From CAYVIB01 sp964451365 (lineage in GTDB: Bacteria > Pseudomonadota > Gammaproteobacteria > Pseudomonadales > Cellvibrionaceae), in assembly GCA_964451365.1 (NCBI GenBank), contig CAYVIB010000007.1, positions 62,001 to 126,000 on the forward strand: a stretch of DNA of 64,000 bases, written 5' to 3'. Under the pieces are notes generated by a model that was given only the letters and a program-made list of their open reading frames with translations, did no database searches and had not been told where the DNA came from. Positions 52,777-61,186 of this stretch are shown here, piece after piece (position 1 is the first letter of the stretch; each line of letters starts with the position of its first letter). Position numbers and translations under genes: made by a program.

Positions 52777-53222
52777 ATCACCGTCCCATAAAATTCAGGG
52801 CCGTTTTTCGCGTCAGCCAAATGCTCCCATTGGGTCATATAAAGATCCGCGTGTTTTGCTGCCTTCCTGCCCGCCAGGGAAAGCTCGTTAACATTGGCGA
52901 TACTGTCGAGCCAGATGGTTTTGATTCCCAGTTTCCGGGCAAAAAACAAGGCGAAAAATCCGGGCGCCGCGCCTGTGGTGAGCACCACGTCGGGACGCAA
53001 ACGGAGCAGTACATACAACACGGTGAACGCCTGCAAAATCAGTTTGAATTTGTCGGTTTGCGACGCCTCAACCACATGATAGAAGCGCCCTTCCGGTACA
53101 TGCTGGCGATAGCTCTTTTCCGTGCAGGCGTAGTAGAGATCATGGCCCTCCAGCGCCGGAAGCAATCGGTTCATCTGCACCCAGTGACCACCGGATGATG
53201 AAATCAGAAGTATTTTTTTCAT
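52773..53222 (-). CDS. Alg14/PssD-like glycosyltransferase membrane subunit
   Basis: A 149-residue protein, MKKILLISSSGGHWVQMNRL with the GGHW signature of the Alg14 family, then FKLILQAFTVLYVLLRLRPDVVLTTGAAPGFF in part (LYVLLRLRPDVVLTTGAAPG). It anchors and completes the transferase with the downstream Alg13-like half. Confidence 0.85.
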   Translation of the reverse strand: MKKILLISSSGGHWVQMNRLLPALEGHDLYYACTEKSYRQHVPEGRFYHVVEASQTDKFKLILQAFTVLYVLLRLRPDVVLTTGAAPGFFALFFARKLGIKTIWLDSIANVNELSLAGRKAAKHADLYMTQWEHLADAKNGPEFYGTVI

Positions 53223-53270
53223 ATCGTTCCCGATGATTCGTTCCCTATGATAAATAGCAGGAGCGTGAGG

Positions 53271-54107
53271 TTAGCGGGTGGATTCGTCTCTTTCCCAGGT
53301 GCCAAAATCCTGCTCCCGAAATTTTTTCCGGCTTTTTAACTTTGTAAGCCATTGCGTATAGACATATATTACCGCCGCTGGCAACAGGTAGGGTTTTTTC
53401 AAAATCAGTGCCACCAGAGACTTTAAACTGTTTTCCCCACCCAATTCACTGCCGGGAAACTGCCTGACCACCTGCATATTGCCGAACCTTGCGCGGGTTT
53501 TGATTTTAATCAGGCTGGCAAGGCTTTTGGGTGCGAAAATAGTGAAATGGCTGTCACCGACCGTTTTTCTTTCGCCGGGTTTAAACAAGGACCTGACATA
53601 ACCATCATCGGAAATAATTTGCGGGAATTTACCGAACCGGGCCCGCCCGGCTTCCGACAAAATATAAATACCCGACCCCACCATATGGTTGGCCGCAAAA
53701 TAGGGCAGCTTCAGCCAGACCGCGTAAAAGGCGTTAACAAAAATATTGGAACCGGAAAGATCCACCCGCAGTCGCGGCGCCACGACTTCCACGCCCGGAA
53801 GTTCCAGGCCTCGCATGGCTTTTTTCAAACTCTCACCACTCACCAGCACGTCGGCATCCAGGTATACGCGCGGGAATTGCGTCGCCAGGCGGTCACCTTC
53901 ATTCAACGCGGCGATTTTCGACGCGGTGTCAATCGATACCGCCCGCACGCCGGCAAACTGCGAGGCAATTTCGGCGGTTTTGTCGGAGCAACCATTACAT
54001 ACCACAAAAATTTCCGCGCCTTCCAGCGCCGAATCAGCAGTGAGTTCTCTCAGACAACGGGCAATAACTTTCTCTTCATTGTGCGCTGGAATAATAATGC
54101 TTGGCAT
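53271..54107 (-). CDS. Family 2 glycosyltransferase
   Basis: A 278-residue GT2 enzyme: MPSIIIPAHNEEKVIARCL and the metal site PRVYLDADVLVSGESL. The C-terminal part holds AGRARFGKFPQIISDDGYV, with an ED/DD-type acceptor motif, and ends in LKSRKKFREQDFGTWERD. It lies between the Alg14-like subunit and the initiating transferase. Sugar specificity is unknown. Confidence 0.87.
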   Translation of the reverse strand: MPSIIIPAHNEEKVIARCLRELTADSALEGAEIFVVCNGCSDKTAEIASQFAGVRAVSIDTASKIAALNEGDRLATQFPRVYLDADVLVSGESLKKAMRGLELPGVEVVAPRLRVDLSGSNIFVNAFYAVWLKLPYFAANHMVGSGIYILSEAGRARFGKFPQIISDDGYVRSLFKPGERKTVGDSHFTIFAPKSLASLIKIKTRARFGNMQVVRQFPGSELGGENSLKSLVALILKKPYLLPAAVIYVYTQWLTKLKSRKKFREQDFGTWERDESTR

Positions 54108-54164
54108 AGTGGATCCGGTGGGATATTCCCGGCTAACCTTTCCTGTTCCTGTTATCAGGTCCTG

Positions 54165-55592
54165 TTAATAGGCGTTTTTTGAAACCAGTGCGAGTGGTGT
54201 TTTAATCAGAATTTTCAGGTCGAGCGAGAACGACCAGTTCTTGATATATTCAAGGTCCAACTCGACGCGCTGCTCCATCGCTTCCAGGGTTTCGGTTTCG
54301 CCCCTGAAACCGTTGATCTGCGCCAGGCCGGTCATGCCCGGTTTAATCCGGTGCCTGGCCAGATATTCCTTTACCCTGCTGGAATAAAACTGATTGTGCG
54401 ACACCGCGTGGGGGCGAGGCCCTACCAGCGACATGCTCCCTTCGAGTACATTAAAAAGTTGTGGTAACTCGTCGATACTGGTGCGCCGGATAAACCGGCC
54501 GATGGGAGTAATGCGGCTGTCGTGTTTGGTGGCCTGTTTGATAATTTCACCATCGTCGTGCAAATACATGCTGCGAAACTTGTAAACGTAAAATTGCTTA
54601 CCGTCCCAACCGTCGCGTATTTGCTTGAATATCACCGGGCCTTTCGACGTTAACTTAATGATCATGGCGATGGCGAACAGCAAGGGGCTCAGCATAATCA
54701 GCGCAATCAGTGACACCACCTTGTCGAGCGTGTACTTCAGGAAGGCGGGGCCACCCGCCAGCAAAGGCGTTTCGTTCAGGTTTATCAGCGGCACGCCTCC
54801 CACTTCCCGCACGCTGTGGTTGAGCAGGTTAAGGGAGAAGATATCCGGCGCCCATATCAGGTCCACATGAATATGTTTCAACTGGGACTGGATTTCCTTC
54901 AGGCGCTGGGATTCGCTGAATGGAAGCGCCACGTATACGCGTTTTATCGAGCGCATTTTTACAATTTCGGCAATTTCGTGCACGCTGCCGAGAATGGGGA
55001 ATTTATCCGCGCCGCTGTCGTCTTTTTTGGATTCGCCATCACTGTCAACCAACCCGACAACATCGTCCGGCAGCCATATATTGCTGGCCAGCCTTCCCGC
55101 CAAATGGCGTGCGATACTGCCGGTACCCACAACAATGGTTGGAATTTTCCGCCGAACAACCTTGCTGTACCAGGCGTGTAATTTATAGGTGGTGACAAAA
55201 ATGACGATCTGAAAAACTATCGACAACACACCCCAATTGACAATCACATCCTTGGAATACACGTTGGACGAGATATCCATGACAAACGCCAGGACACCCA
55301 GGAGGATAACCACGACGCCCCAGGCGCGGCACAGATGGCGAACGCCGCCCATAACGCTGTCAAACCGCCGGTACACGCCGGACCCGCGATAAACCAGGAT
55401 CATCAATAAGATAGTGAACGCGGCGAGAGATTTGTACGACGTGGAAATCAGCCCTTCGTCGTAATAGGCAAGCACAAACAAGGTAATAACCACGCAAAGG
55501 ATATTCAGCGTATGTTGCACCCACTGAATAAACGTATCGTGATTTTGCAGTAATCGCTTTCGATTTATTTCAATCGCGATGGGTCCGCTCAT
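54165..55592 (-). CDS. Undecaprenyl-phosphate glucose phosphotransferase (WcaJ type)
   Basis: A 475-residue polyprenyl-phosphate sugar-1-phosphate transferase that starts exopolysaccharide repeat assembly. Four N-terminal spans and a NAD-like fold (VVGTGSIARHLAGRLASN) precede the catalytic domain: DKVVSLIALIMLSPLLFAIA, VIFKQIRDGWDGKQFYVYKF, GRFIRRTSIDELPQL and LVGPRPHAVSHN. It ends IKTPLALVSKNAY. The preferred ATG is at 55592; a longer frame begins at TTG 17 codons earlier. Whether glucose or another hexose is used is not certain. Confidence 0.9.
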   Translation of the reverse strand: MSGPIAIEINRKRLLQNHDTFIQWVQHTLNILCVVITLFVLAYYDEGLISTSYKSLAAFTILLMILVYRGSGVYRRFDSVMGGVRHLCRAWGVVVILLGVLAFVMDISSNVYSKDVIVNWGVLSIVFQIVIFVTTYKLHAWYSKVVRRKIPTIVVGTGSIARHLAGRLASNIWLPDDVVGLVDSDGESKKDDSGADKFPILGSVHEIAEIVKMRSIKRVYVALPFSESQRLKEIQSQLKHIHVDLIWAPDIFSLNLLNHSVREVGGVPLINLNETPLLAGGPAFLKYTLDKVVSLIALIMLSPLLFAIAMIIKLTSKGPVIFKQIRDGWDGKQFYVYKFRSMYLHDDGEIIKQATKHDSRITPIGRFIRRTSIDELPQLFNVLEGSMSLVGPRPHAVSHNQFYSSRVKEYLARHRIKPGMTGLAQINGFRGETETLEAMEQRVELDLEYIKNWSFSLDLKILIKTPLALVSKNAY

Positions 55593-55643
55593 GCCTGATT
55601 TTTTAACCTCTCGATCCACCGCTTGCCGGGGAAAATGTTTCAA

Positions 55644-56729
55644 CTACTTTTGTCTGTATGACCCGTCCAAAATGCTTAACCACCAGGGCGAATTGTCCAG
55701 GTACCAGGCGACTGTTTTTTTAATGCCGGTTTCGAAGGACTCTTTCGGTGTATAACCGAGTTCGTTATTTGCCTTGGTGGGGTCGATGGCGTAACGCCTG
55801 TCGTGGCCCGGCCTGTCGGTCACGAAGGTGATAAGGGATTTTGCATCCCGGTTGATCGCCGCGGTGGCCTTCGGAAAACGCTCCTTCAGCTCCGGCCTGG
55901 TTTGGAAACTTTCATTCATTAAATCGCAAATCAAATTGACGATGTCGATATTCGCCCACTCGTTGATACCCCCGATATTGTAGGATTCGCCCACAACACC
56001 GTTGCGCAACACCCGGTCTATACCGCGCGCGTGATCTTCCACATACAGCCAGTCCCGTATCTGCAGGCCATCGCCATACACCGGCAGCGGCTTGTTGAAC
56101 AGAATGTTGGTAATTACCAGCGGAATCAGTTTTTCCGGGAAATGATACGGCCCGTAATTGTTGGAACAGTTGGATGTGGTGACATTCATCCCATAGGTAT
56201 GGTGATACGAGCGCACCAGATGGTCCGACGCCGCTTTGCTGGCGGAATAAGGCGAATTGGGCGCGTAGGGTGTGGTTTCAGAAAAAGGCGGATCGTCCGG
56301 CGCCAGCGTGCCGTACACTTCGTCCGTGGAAATGTGGTGGAAACGGTGCTGCTCCGGACAAGCGCCCTCATCCATCCAGACTTTTTTTGCCGCCTTCAAC
56401 AGCGTGTGCGTGCCGACAATATTGGTTTCGATAAAGGCGTCCGGGCCGGTGATGGATCTGTCCACATGGGATTCGGCGGCAAAATGAACGAGGGTATCGA
56501 TTTGCTCTTCGCGCAACAGGCTTTCCACCAGGTTCTGGTCCAGGATATTGCCGTGCACAAAACGAAACCGGCCGTTGTTTCCGACGGACTCCAGGCTGGC
56601 GACATTGCCGGCGTAAGTCAGCGCATCCAGCACCACCACTGTATCGGCGGGATATTCCCTCAACCAGTAATGCACAAAATTCGCGCCGATAAAACCCGCG
56701 CCACCAGTGACCAATAATTTTTTTTCCAT
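55644..56729 (-). CDS. rfbB: dTDP-glucose 4,6-dehydratase
   Basis: An NAD-dependent short-chain dehydrogenase-like enzyme, 361 residues, for the second step of dTDP-L-rhamnose synthesis. It has TGGAGFIGANFVHYWL (GxxGxxG), HFAAESHVDRSITGP and the catalytic pair YSASKAASDHLV, preceded by HISTDEVYGTL. It sits in a complete rhamnose gene set (rfbACDB) on the minus strand, upstream of the initiating transferase. Confidence 0.97.
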   Translation of the reverse strand: MEKKLLVTGGAGFIGANFVHYWLREYPADTVVVLDALTYAGNVASLESVGNNGRFRFVHGNILDQNLVESLLREEQIDTLVHFAAESHVDRSITGPDAFIETNIVGTHTLLKAAKKVWMDEGACPEQHRFHHISTDEVYGTLAPDDPPFSETTPYAPNSPYSASKAASDHLVRSYHHTYGMNVTTSNCSNNYGPYHFPEKLIPLVITNILFNKPLPVYGDGLQIRDWLYVEDHARGIDRVLRNGVVGESYNIGGINEWANIDIVNLICDLMNESFQTRPELKERFPKATAAINRDAKSLITFVTDRPGHDRRYAIDPTKANNELGYTPKESFETGIKKTVAWYLDNSPWWLSILDGSYRQK

Positions 56730-56741
56730 GATAGTTTCCAG

Positions 56742-57617
56742 TTAACTCTTTTCCGCAGCCAGTTCCCGCAGCATCTTCTCGAGGCAGCTGCGCCAGTGGA
56801 CGGGCACCAGGTCCGGCAATGCCTCGTGCAATCGCGAATTATCCAAAACACTGTAAGCCGGCCTGGTTGCCGGTGTGGGATATTTTTCCGTCGGAATAGG
56901 CGTGATCGGAATGGCTTTATCCAGCAGGTTATTTTCCAACCCCAGAGATTGAATTGCCACAGCAAAATCGTACCAGCTTGCAACACCGGCACCGGTAAAA
57001 TGGAACGTGCCGGAAATGCTCGCTTCCAACGCCCGCCAGCAGGCGCGGGCCAACTCATGCGCCCAGGTGGGCGATCCGATCTGGTCGGCAATAATATTCA
57101 GGGCCGGCTTTTCCGCCATCAATCGCAACATGGTTTTGACGAAGTTCGAACCGTGGGATGAATATACCCATGCCGTACGAATAATAGCCCAGCGTCCGGC
57201 ATTCATTTCTTTTACCGCGTCTTCTCCGGCCAGCTTACTGGCGCCGTACACGCCGAGCGGGCCGGTCGGCGCGTCAACTTTATAGGGTCTGCATGCCCGG
57301 CCATCGAAAACAAAATCCGTTGAGATGTGCAGCAGCCGGGCATTATGCGCCCCGCATGCCGCGGCCAGGTGGTGCGGGCCGTCGGCGTTTACTCGGAACG
57401 CCTGCTCCTCATCCTTCTCCGCGCCGTCGACTTGTGTGTAGGCCGCCGCGTTGATTACCGCATCCGGTTGCAGGTCCGCTATGGTATCGCCCACGGACCG
57501 CGCATCCGCGATATCGAGATCAGCGCGGGATAATATAACAGGTTCGATGTTAGCCGGGACTGTTCGACCGAGTTCCCAGGCCAATTGTCCACCACCACCG
57601 GTAATAACTACTTTCAC
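56742..57617 (-). CDS. rfbD: dTDP-4-dehydrorhamnose reductase
   Basis: A 291-residue reductase producing dTDP-L-rhamnose, started at GTG: MKVVITGGGGQLAWEL, DAVINAAAYTQVDGAEKDE, HISTDFVFDG and the catalytic YGASKLAGEDAVK. Gaps of 12 bases on each side place it in the rfbACDB transcript. Confidence 0.96.
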   Translation of the reverse strand: MKVVITGGGGQLAWELGRTVPANIEPVILSRADLDIADARSVGDTIADLQPDAVINAAAYTQVDGAEKDEEQAFRVNADGPHHLAAACGAHNARLLHISTDFVFDGRACRPYKVDAPTGPLGVYGASKLAGEDAVKEMNAGRWAIIRTAWVYSSHGSNFVKTMLRLMAEKPALNIIADQIGSPTWAHELARACWRALEASISGTFHFTGAGVASWYDFAVAIQSLGLENNLLDKAIPITPIPTEKYPTPATRPAYSVLDNSRLHEALPDLVPVHWRSCLEKMLRELAAEKS

Positions 57618-57629
57618 GTCTTATTGAAC

Positions 57630-58178
57630 CTATTCGAAAAACTCTGTTTCGTTCCATTGTTTTCCCTCCGCATCCTTGGCGGAGAGTTCGGGCGCCCGGC
57701 CGTTAACCAGAGGCCAGTCAATATTCACGGTCGGGTCATTCCACAACAGGGAGCGCTCGTACTCAGGCGCATAATAGTCCGTGCACTTGTAAACAAACTC
57801 GGCAGTGTCGCTGGTAACGTAGAAGCCGTGGGCGAAACCTTCGGGCACCCAAAGCTGCCGCTTGTTCTCCGCGCTCAGTTCGACGCCCACCCAGCGACCG
57901 AATGTGGGAGAGGATTTTCGCAAGTCCACCGCCACATCGTATACCGCACCTTTGACCACTCTCACCAATTTGCCCTGGGGCTGGTGAATCTGGTAATGCA
58001 GACCGCGCAGAATACCCTGCCGCGACGCGCTGTGGTTTTCCTGGACAAAATTGCGCGGCGCGCAGTGCTGCTCAAACTCACTCACGCGGAAGGTCTCCAT
58101 AAAAAAACCGCGTTCATCGCCGAACACTTTCGGTTCCATTATCTTAACGTCTGGAATTGCTGTTTCGATAAATCGCAT
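57630..58178 (-). CDS. rfbC: dTDP-4-dehydrorhamnose 3,5-epimerase
   Basis: A cupin epimerase of 182 residues: VFGDERGFFMETF, FVQENHSASRQGILRGLHYQ with the active-site His, VVKGAVYDVAVDLRKSSPTF and EGFAHGFYVTSD. It overlaps the rfbA stop by one base (TAATG). Confidence 0.97.
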   Translation of the reverse strand: MRFIETAIPDVKIMEPKVFGDERGFFMETFRVSEFEQHCAPRNFVQENHSASRQGILRGLHYQIHQPQGKLVRVVKGAVYDVAVDLRKSSPTFGRWVGVELSAENKRQLWVPEGFAHGFYVTSDTAEFVYKCTDYYAPEYERSLLWNDPTVNIDWPLVNGRAPELSAKDAEGKQWNETEFFE

Positions 58179-59053
58179 TAAAACACTCTTGTTTCCAGCA
58201 AACTGAGCAGATAGTCACCATAGCCGCTTTTACGCAGGGGTTCCGCAAGGGTACGCAACTGCTGCGCCGAAATGTAGTCGGAGCGGTAAGCCACTTCCTC
58301 CGGGCAATTTACCTTCAAGCCCTGCCGCTTTTCTATAGTGGAGATAAAGCTGGCCGCCTCCATCAATGAATCATGGGTACCGGTATCCAGCCAGGCAGTG
58401 CCCCGCCCCATGATTTCCACCTGCAGTTTGCCCGCTTTCAAATAAAACTCGATGACGTCGGTGATTTCCAGCTCGCCCCGCGCGGACGGTTTTACCTTCG
58501 CTGCAATATCCACAACATCTTTGTCAAAAAAATACAATCCCGGCACTGCATAGTTCGACTTGGGAACTTTCGGCTTCTCTTCTATCGAGAGTGCCATCCC
58601 ATTTTCATCGAATTCAATCACACCGTAGGCGCGCGGGTTCGAGACGTGGTACCCGAATACGGTTGCGCTGTCACTTTTATTCGCGCGCTTTAACGAGTCG
58701 GTCAGTTGGTGGCCGTAGAACAGGTTGTCGCCAAGGATCAACGCCGCCGGGGAGCCAGCCAGGAATTCGCTGCCGATGATAAATGCCTGGGCCAACCCCT
58801 CCGGCGCGGGCTGGACGGCATACTTCAGGATGATTCCCCACTGGCTGCCGTCGCCGAGCAATTGTTCGAAACGGGGCAACTCTTCCGGTGTGCTGATAAT
58901 AAGGATTTCCCTGATCCCTGCCTGCATCAATGTCGCGAGTGGATAGTAAATCATTGGCTTGTCGTAGACCGGCATCAGCTGCTTGCTGACAACCTGGGTG
59001 AGCGGATAAAGGCGTGTACCGCTGCCACCCGCCAGGATAATCCCCTTTCGCAT
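58178..59053 (-). CDS. rfbA: Glucose-1-phosphate thymidylyltransferase
   Basis: A 291-residue nucleotidyltransferase for the first step of dTDP-L-rhamnose synthesis: MRKGIILAGGSGTRLYPLTQ, VSKQLMPVYDKPMIYYPLAT and LILGDNLFYGHQLTDSLK. It is the first gene of the minus-strand polysaccharide and exosortase transcript. An AT-rich leader upstream carries GGGGA before the ATG. Confidence 0.97.
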   Translation of the reverse strand: MRKGIILAGGSGTRLYPLTQVVSKQLMPVYDKPMIYYPLATLMQAGIREILIISTPEELPRFEQLLGDGSQWGIILKYAVQPAPEGLAQAFIIGSEFLAGSPAALILGDNLFYGHQLTDSLKRANKSDSATVFGYHVSNPRAYGVIEFDENGMALSIEEKPKVPKSNYAVPGLYFFDKDVVDIAAKVKPSARGELEITDVIEFYLKAGKLQVEIMGRGTAWLDTGTHDSLMEAASFISTIEKRQGLKVNCPEEVAYRSDYISAQQLRTLAEPLRKSGYGDYLLSLLETRVF

Positions 59054-59362
59054 GTTATTCCCCTAAAAATAAAGCAAGAACAAAAATTTAATTTAAAAGT
59101 ATTTCTATTAACCGGTAGTAACGGGTGCCGGGTTAACAGTAGTACAGAGATGTACTGCCGCCGGCGATCGAATCGGCGCGAGCCCAGGAAATGCCGCAGT
59201 TTTGCATATCCGCGTCGCGAGCGTTGGATAAATTGATCAGGAAGATCTGTTTATCCGCCGGGTAATAGTAAAAAGTAAGCGCGGTTTTTGCAGACAAATA
59301 TCGGGCCATAAATGCAAAAAGCTACCGGATGGTAGCTTTTTTGATCGTGGTGACGGGTTCAA
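59054..59362. other. Upstream region of rfbA
   Basis: 309 bases. It contains AGTACA-GAGA-TGTACT (59141-59156), an inverted repeat that may be a regulator site about 90 bases upstream of rfbA, and an imperfect repeat TAACCGG...CCGGGTTA beside it. The cytochrome terminator lies at 59317-59342. No gene is seen. Confidence 0.45.
59317..59342 (-). terminator. Terminator of the cytochrome c gene
   Basis: AAAAAGCTACC-GGAT-GGTAGCTTTTTT; T-runs appear on both strands, 21 bases past the cytochrome stop. Confidence 0.9.
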
Positions 59363-59791
59363 TTACTTGGAATTTTCCACCATGTAATCCACCGCTGCCT
59401 TGAGTTCCGCATCCGAGCAATCAAAGCACAATCCCTTGGCCGGCATACCGTTAAAGCCGTTAATAGCACTTTGGTAAAGGGTTTCAATTCCCTTCTCCAG
59501 GCGCGGGGCCCAGGCAGTGGCGTCTCCCAGTTTCGGTGCTCCGGCTGCACCCGTGGCATGACAGGTGGCACACTTGGTCTTGTAAATTTCGTCCCCGGAG
59601 CGGGCCGCGGCGGAAGCATCAGCCACCTGGACAGTGGATGGGGATGCGCAATCCTCGCCCGCCATGCAAAGTTCTCCGACAGGTTTAAGGCGATCCTCCA
59701 AGGTATCGCTGCTGGCCGCGAAAGCGGCATATGCGGATACAGCGAATGACAGCACCGCCAAGCCACCGAAATGTTTAACTGAAAAGCTCAC
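59363..59791 (-). CDS. Cytochrome c5-like periplasmic c-type cytochrome
   Basis: A monohaem cytochrome of 142 residues. The signal peptide (VKHFGGLAVLSFAVSAYAAF) is followed by a spacer, the haem site CATCHATGAAG and the c5-type C-terminus GMPAKGLCFDCSDAELKAAV, where the Met ligand and the extra Cys pair are typical. I chose the GTG at 59791 because GGGAGA is upstream; an earlier in-frame start would put 40 unrelated residues before the signal peptide. It is transcribed on the minus strand and is probably independent of the polysaccharide genes. Confidence 0.88.
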   Translation of the reverse strand: MSFSVKHFGGLAVLSFAVSAYAAFAASSDTLEDRLKPVGELCMAGEDCASPSTVQVADASAAARSGDEIYKTKCATCHATGAAGAPKLGDATAWAPRLEKGIETLYQSAINGFNGMPAKGLCFDCSDAELKAAVDYMVENSK

Positions 59792-60095
59792 TGGATTCTC
59801 CCATTTGTAGTCAGTACGAATAGTTTTAAAGTCTCGCCGGCGGTTGTTTCCGCCTGGGCGTGGCAAAGATGGACTTAAAGTCGCGGCATTATACATGAAA
59901 CTCCAAGCCATTTAATTAAACCGGTGTGGGGCCTGATCCAGCGTCAGCAAATTTTACACTCGCCGCCAGTCATTCTCGCCGAAATCACTCTAAGTCATTG
60001 TAAAAAAAGGATTTTAAAATAATGGCTTGCTTATTGCTCTTGTGCTGGCAGGAATTAGCTTTAATACGCAAAGTATTTTTCGAGGGGACACAACA
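59792..60095. other. Divergent region between cytochrome c5 and the VPLPA-type gene
   Basis: 304 bases holding the cytochrome promoter (minus) and the sigma-54 promoter at 60022-60038 (plus). No gene. Confidence 0.6.
60022..60038 (+). promoter_or_regulatory. Sigma-54 promoter of the exosortase-substrate gene
   Basis: ATGGCTTGCTTATTGCT matches the consensus: TGGC at -24 and TTGCT at -12 with exact spacing. It lies 57 bases before the ATG at 60096. PEP-CTERM genes in several proteobacteria are known to be driven by sigma-54 with the PrsK/PrsR pair. Confidence 0.8.
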
Positions 60096-60857
60096 ATGTT
60101 AAGAAAATTATTGGCTGTAGCGTTCGCTGCAAGCCTGGGGGCTTTTGCGGGACCGGCAAGCGCTATTCAAATTACGTTTGACTTGAATGACTACGATTCA
60201 CGCGATGGCGAGCTGTTCAGCTTCTGGGGTGAAAGCGCCTACGCGAAGACATACAACTATGCTTCCGACGGCTTGAACCTGAGTATTACCGGCTGGTCGT
60301 ACGGCCTGTTCAGTGACAATATCGAATCGTCCTACGTCGGCAACTGGGAACCTTATGGTCTGGGCGTGGAGCTTTCGCTGCTTTCTCCTGATCACGCCGT
60401 GGACAACTATCGCGGCGACTACGACATGCTGCTGCTTAGCTTCGATCAGGCCATTGAACTGGATGCCATTACGTCCGGATGGCAATACAACGACAGTGAC
60501 ACTTCGATTATGGCTTACACCGGCGGCCCGGTAGCGGACGTCACCGATGCTTTCGCTGGTAATCAATGGCAGGACCTGCTGCTGGAAGGCTGGTCGTTCG
60601 TAGGTGACTATTACAACATCGGCTCATCCAACACCAGCGTTAACTCAGGCGGCCTGACCTCGCAATATTGGTTGATCGGCGCTTACAACCAGCACCTGGG
60701 CGGACCTTCCGGTATCACCACCAGCAATGATTTCTTCAAGCTGAAATCCGCCACGGTAAGTGTTAACCCGGTTCCGCTACCTGGCTCACTGCTGCTGTTC
60801 GGTACCGCGCTGCTGTGGTTTGGATCGGTACGCAGGAAGCAAAAAGCGGCTAAATAG
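60096..60857 (+). CDS. VPLPA-CTERM-type exosortase substrate protein
   Basis: A 253-residue exported protein. The signal peptide (MLRKLLAVAFAASLGAFAGP, cleavage near ASAIQI) precedes a beta-rich body (LNLSITGWSYGLFSDNIESS, LLLSFDQAIELDAI, ADVTDAFAGNQWQDLL). The C-terminus has the tripartite sorting signal: motif VPLPGS, a hydrophobic helix (LLLFGTALLWFGS) and a basic end (VRRKQKAAK). The final residue of the motif is Gly rather than the usual Ala. GAGGGG lies upstream of the ATG at 60096. The mature body is not recognised. It is the only clear exosortase substrate in the window. Confidence 0.9.
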   Translation: MLRKLLAVAFAASLGAFAGPASAIQITFDLNDYDSRDGELFSFWGESAYAKTYNYASDGLNLSITGWSYGLFSDNIESSYVGNWEPYGLGVELSLLSPDHAVDNYRGDYDMLLLSFDQAIELDAITSGWQYNDSDTSIMAYTGGPVADVTDAFAGNQWQDLLLEGWSFVGDYYNIGSSNTSVNSGGLTSQYWLIGAYNQHLGGPSGITTSNDFFKLKSATVSVNPVPLPGSLLLFGTALLWFGSVRRKQKAAK

Positions 60858-61186
60858 ATCAAGCCGAAACAGGACTTGGAAAGGCGGGCTTCGGGCTCGC
60901 CTTTTTTATTTCCGGGTCTGGTATTGGTGAAGCGCGCCATACATTGAACCGACACATATCCGCAGGCATTATCAGAAATAAAAGGATAAAACTGGCCTGA
61001 GCCAAAAATAGCGGCTTACGTTAAAGCTAATATGGGCCGATTTATATAAAAGTCAAAATGCGGTCATCTTCGCGCCAGCGGAGATCCAGAAATTTAGGGC
61101 CTGATTAAATGGGAAGTAACCGGTGAGTGATGCCGGGAAACCATTCACACCTGTTCCCCCGCACTCTCAATAATGCGATTCCAGCT
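60858..61186. other. Region downstream of the substrate gene
   Basis: 329 bases. The terminator at 60882-60908 closes the substrate gene. The remainder has no recognisable element. Confidence 0.5.
60882..60908 (+). terminator. Terminator of the VPLPA-type gene
   Basis: AAGGCGGGCT-TCG-GGCTCGCCTT, a stem with minor mismatches, is followed by TTTTATTT, 24 bases past the stop. Confidence 0.8.
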
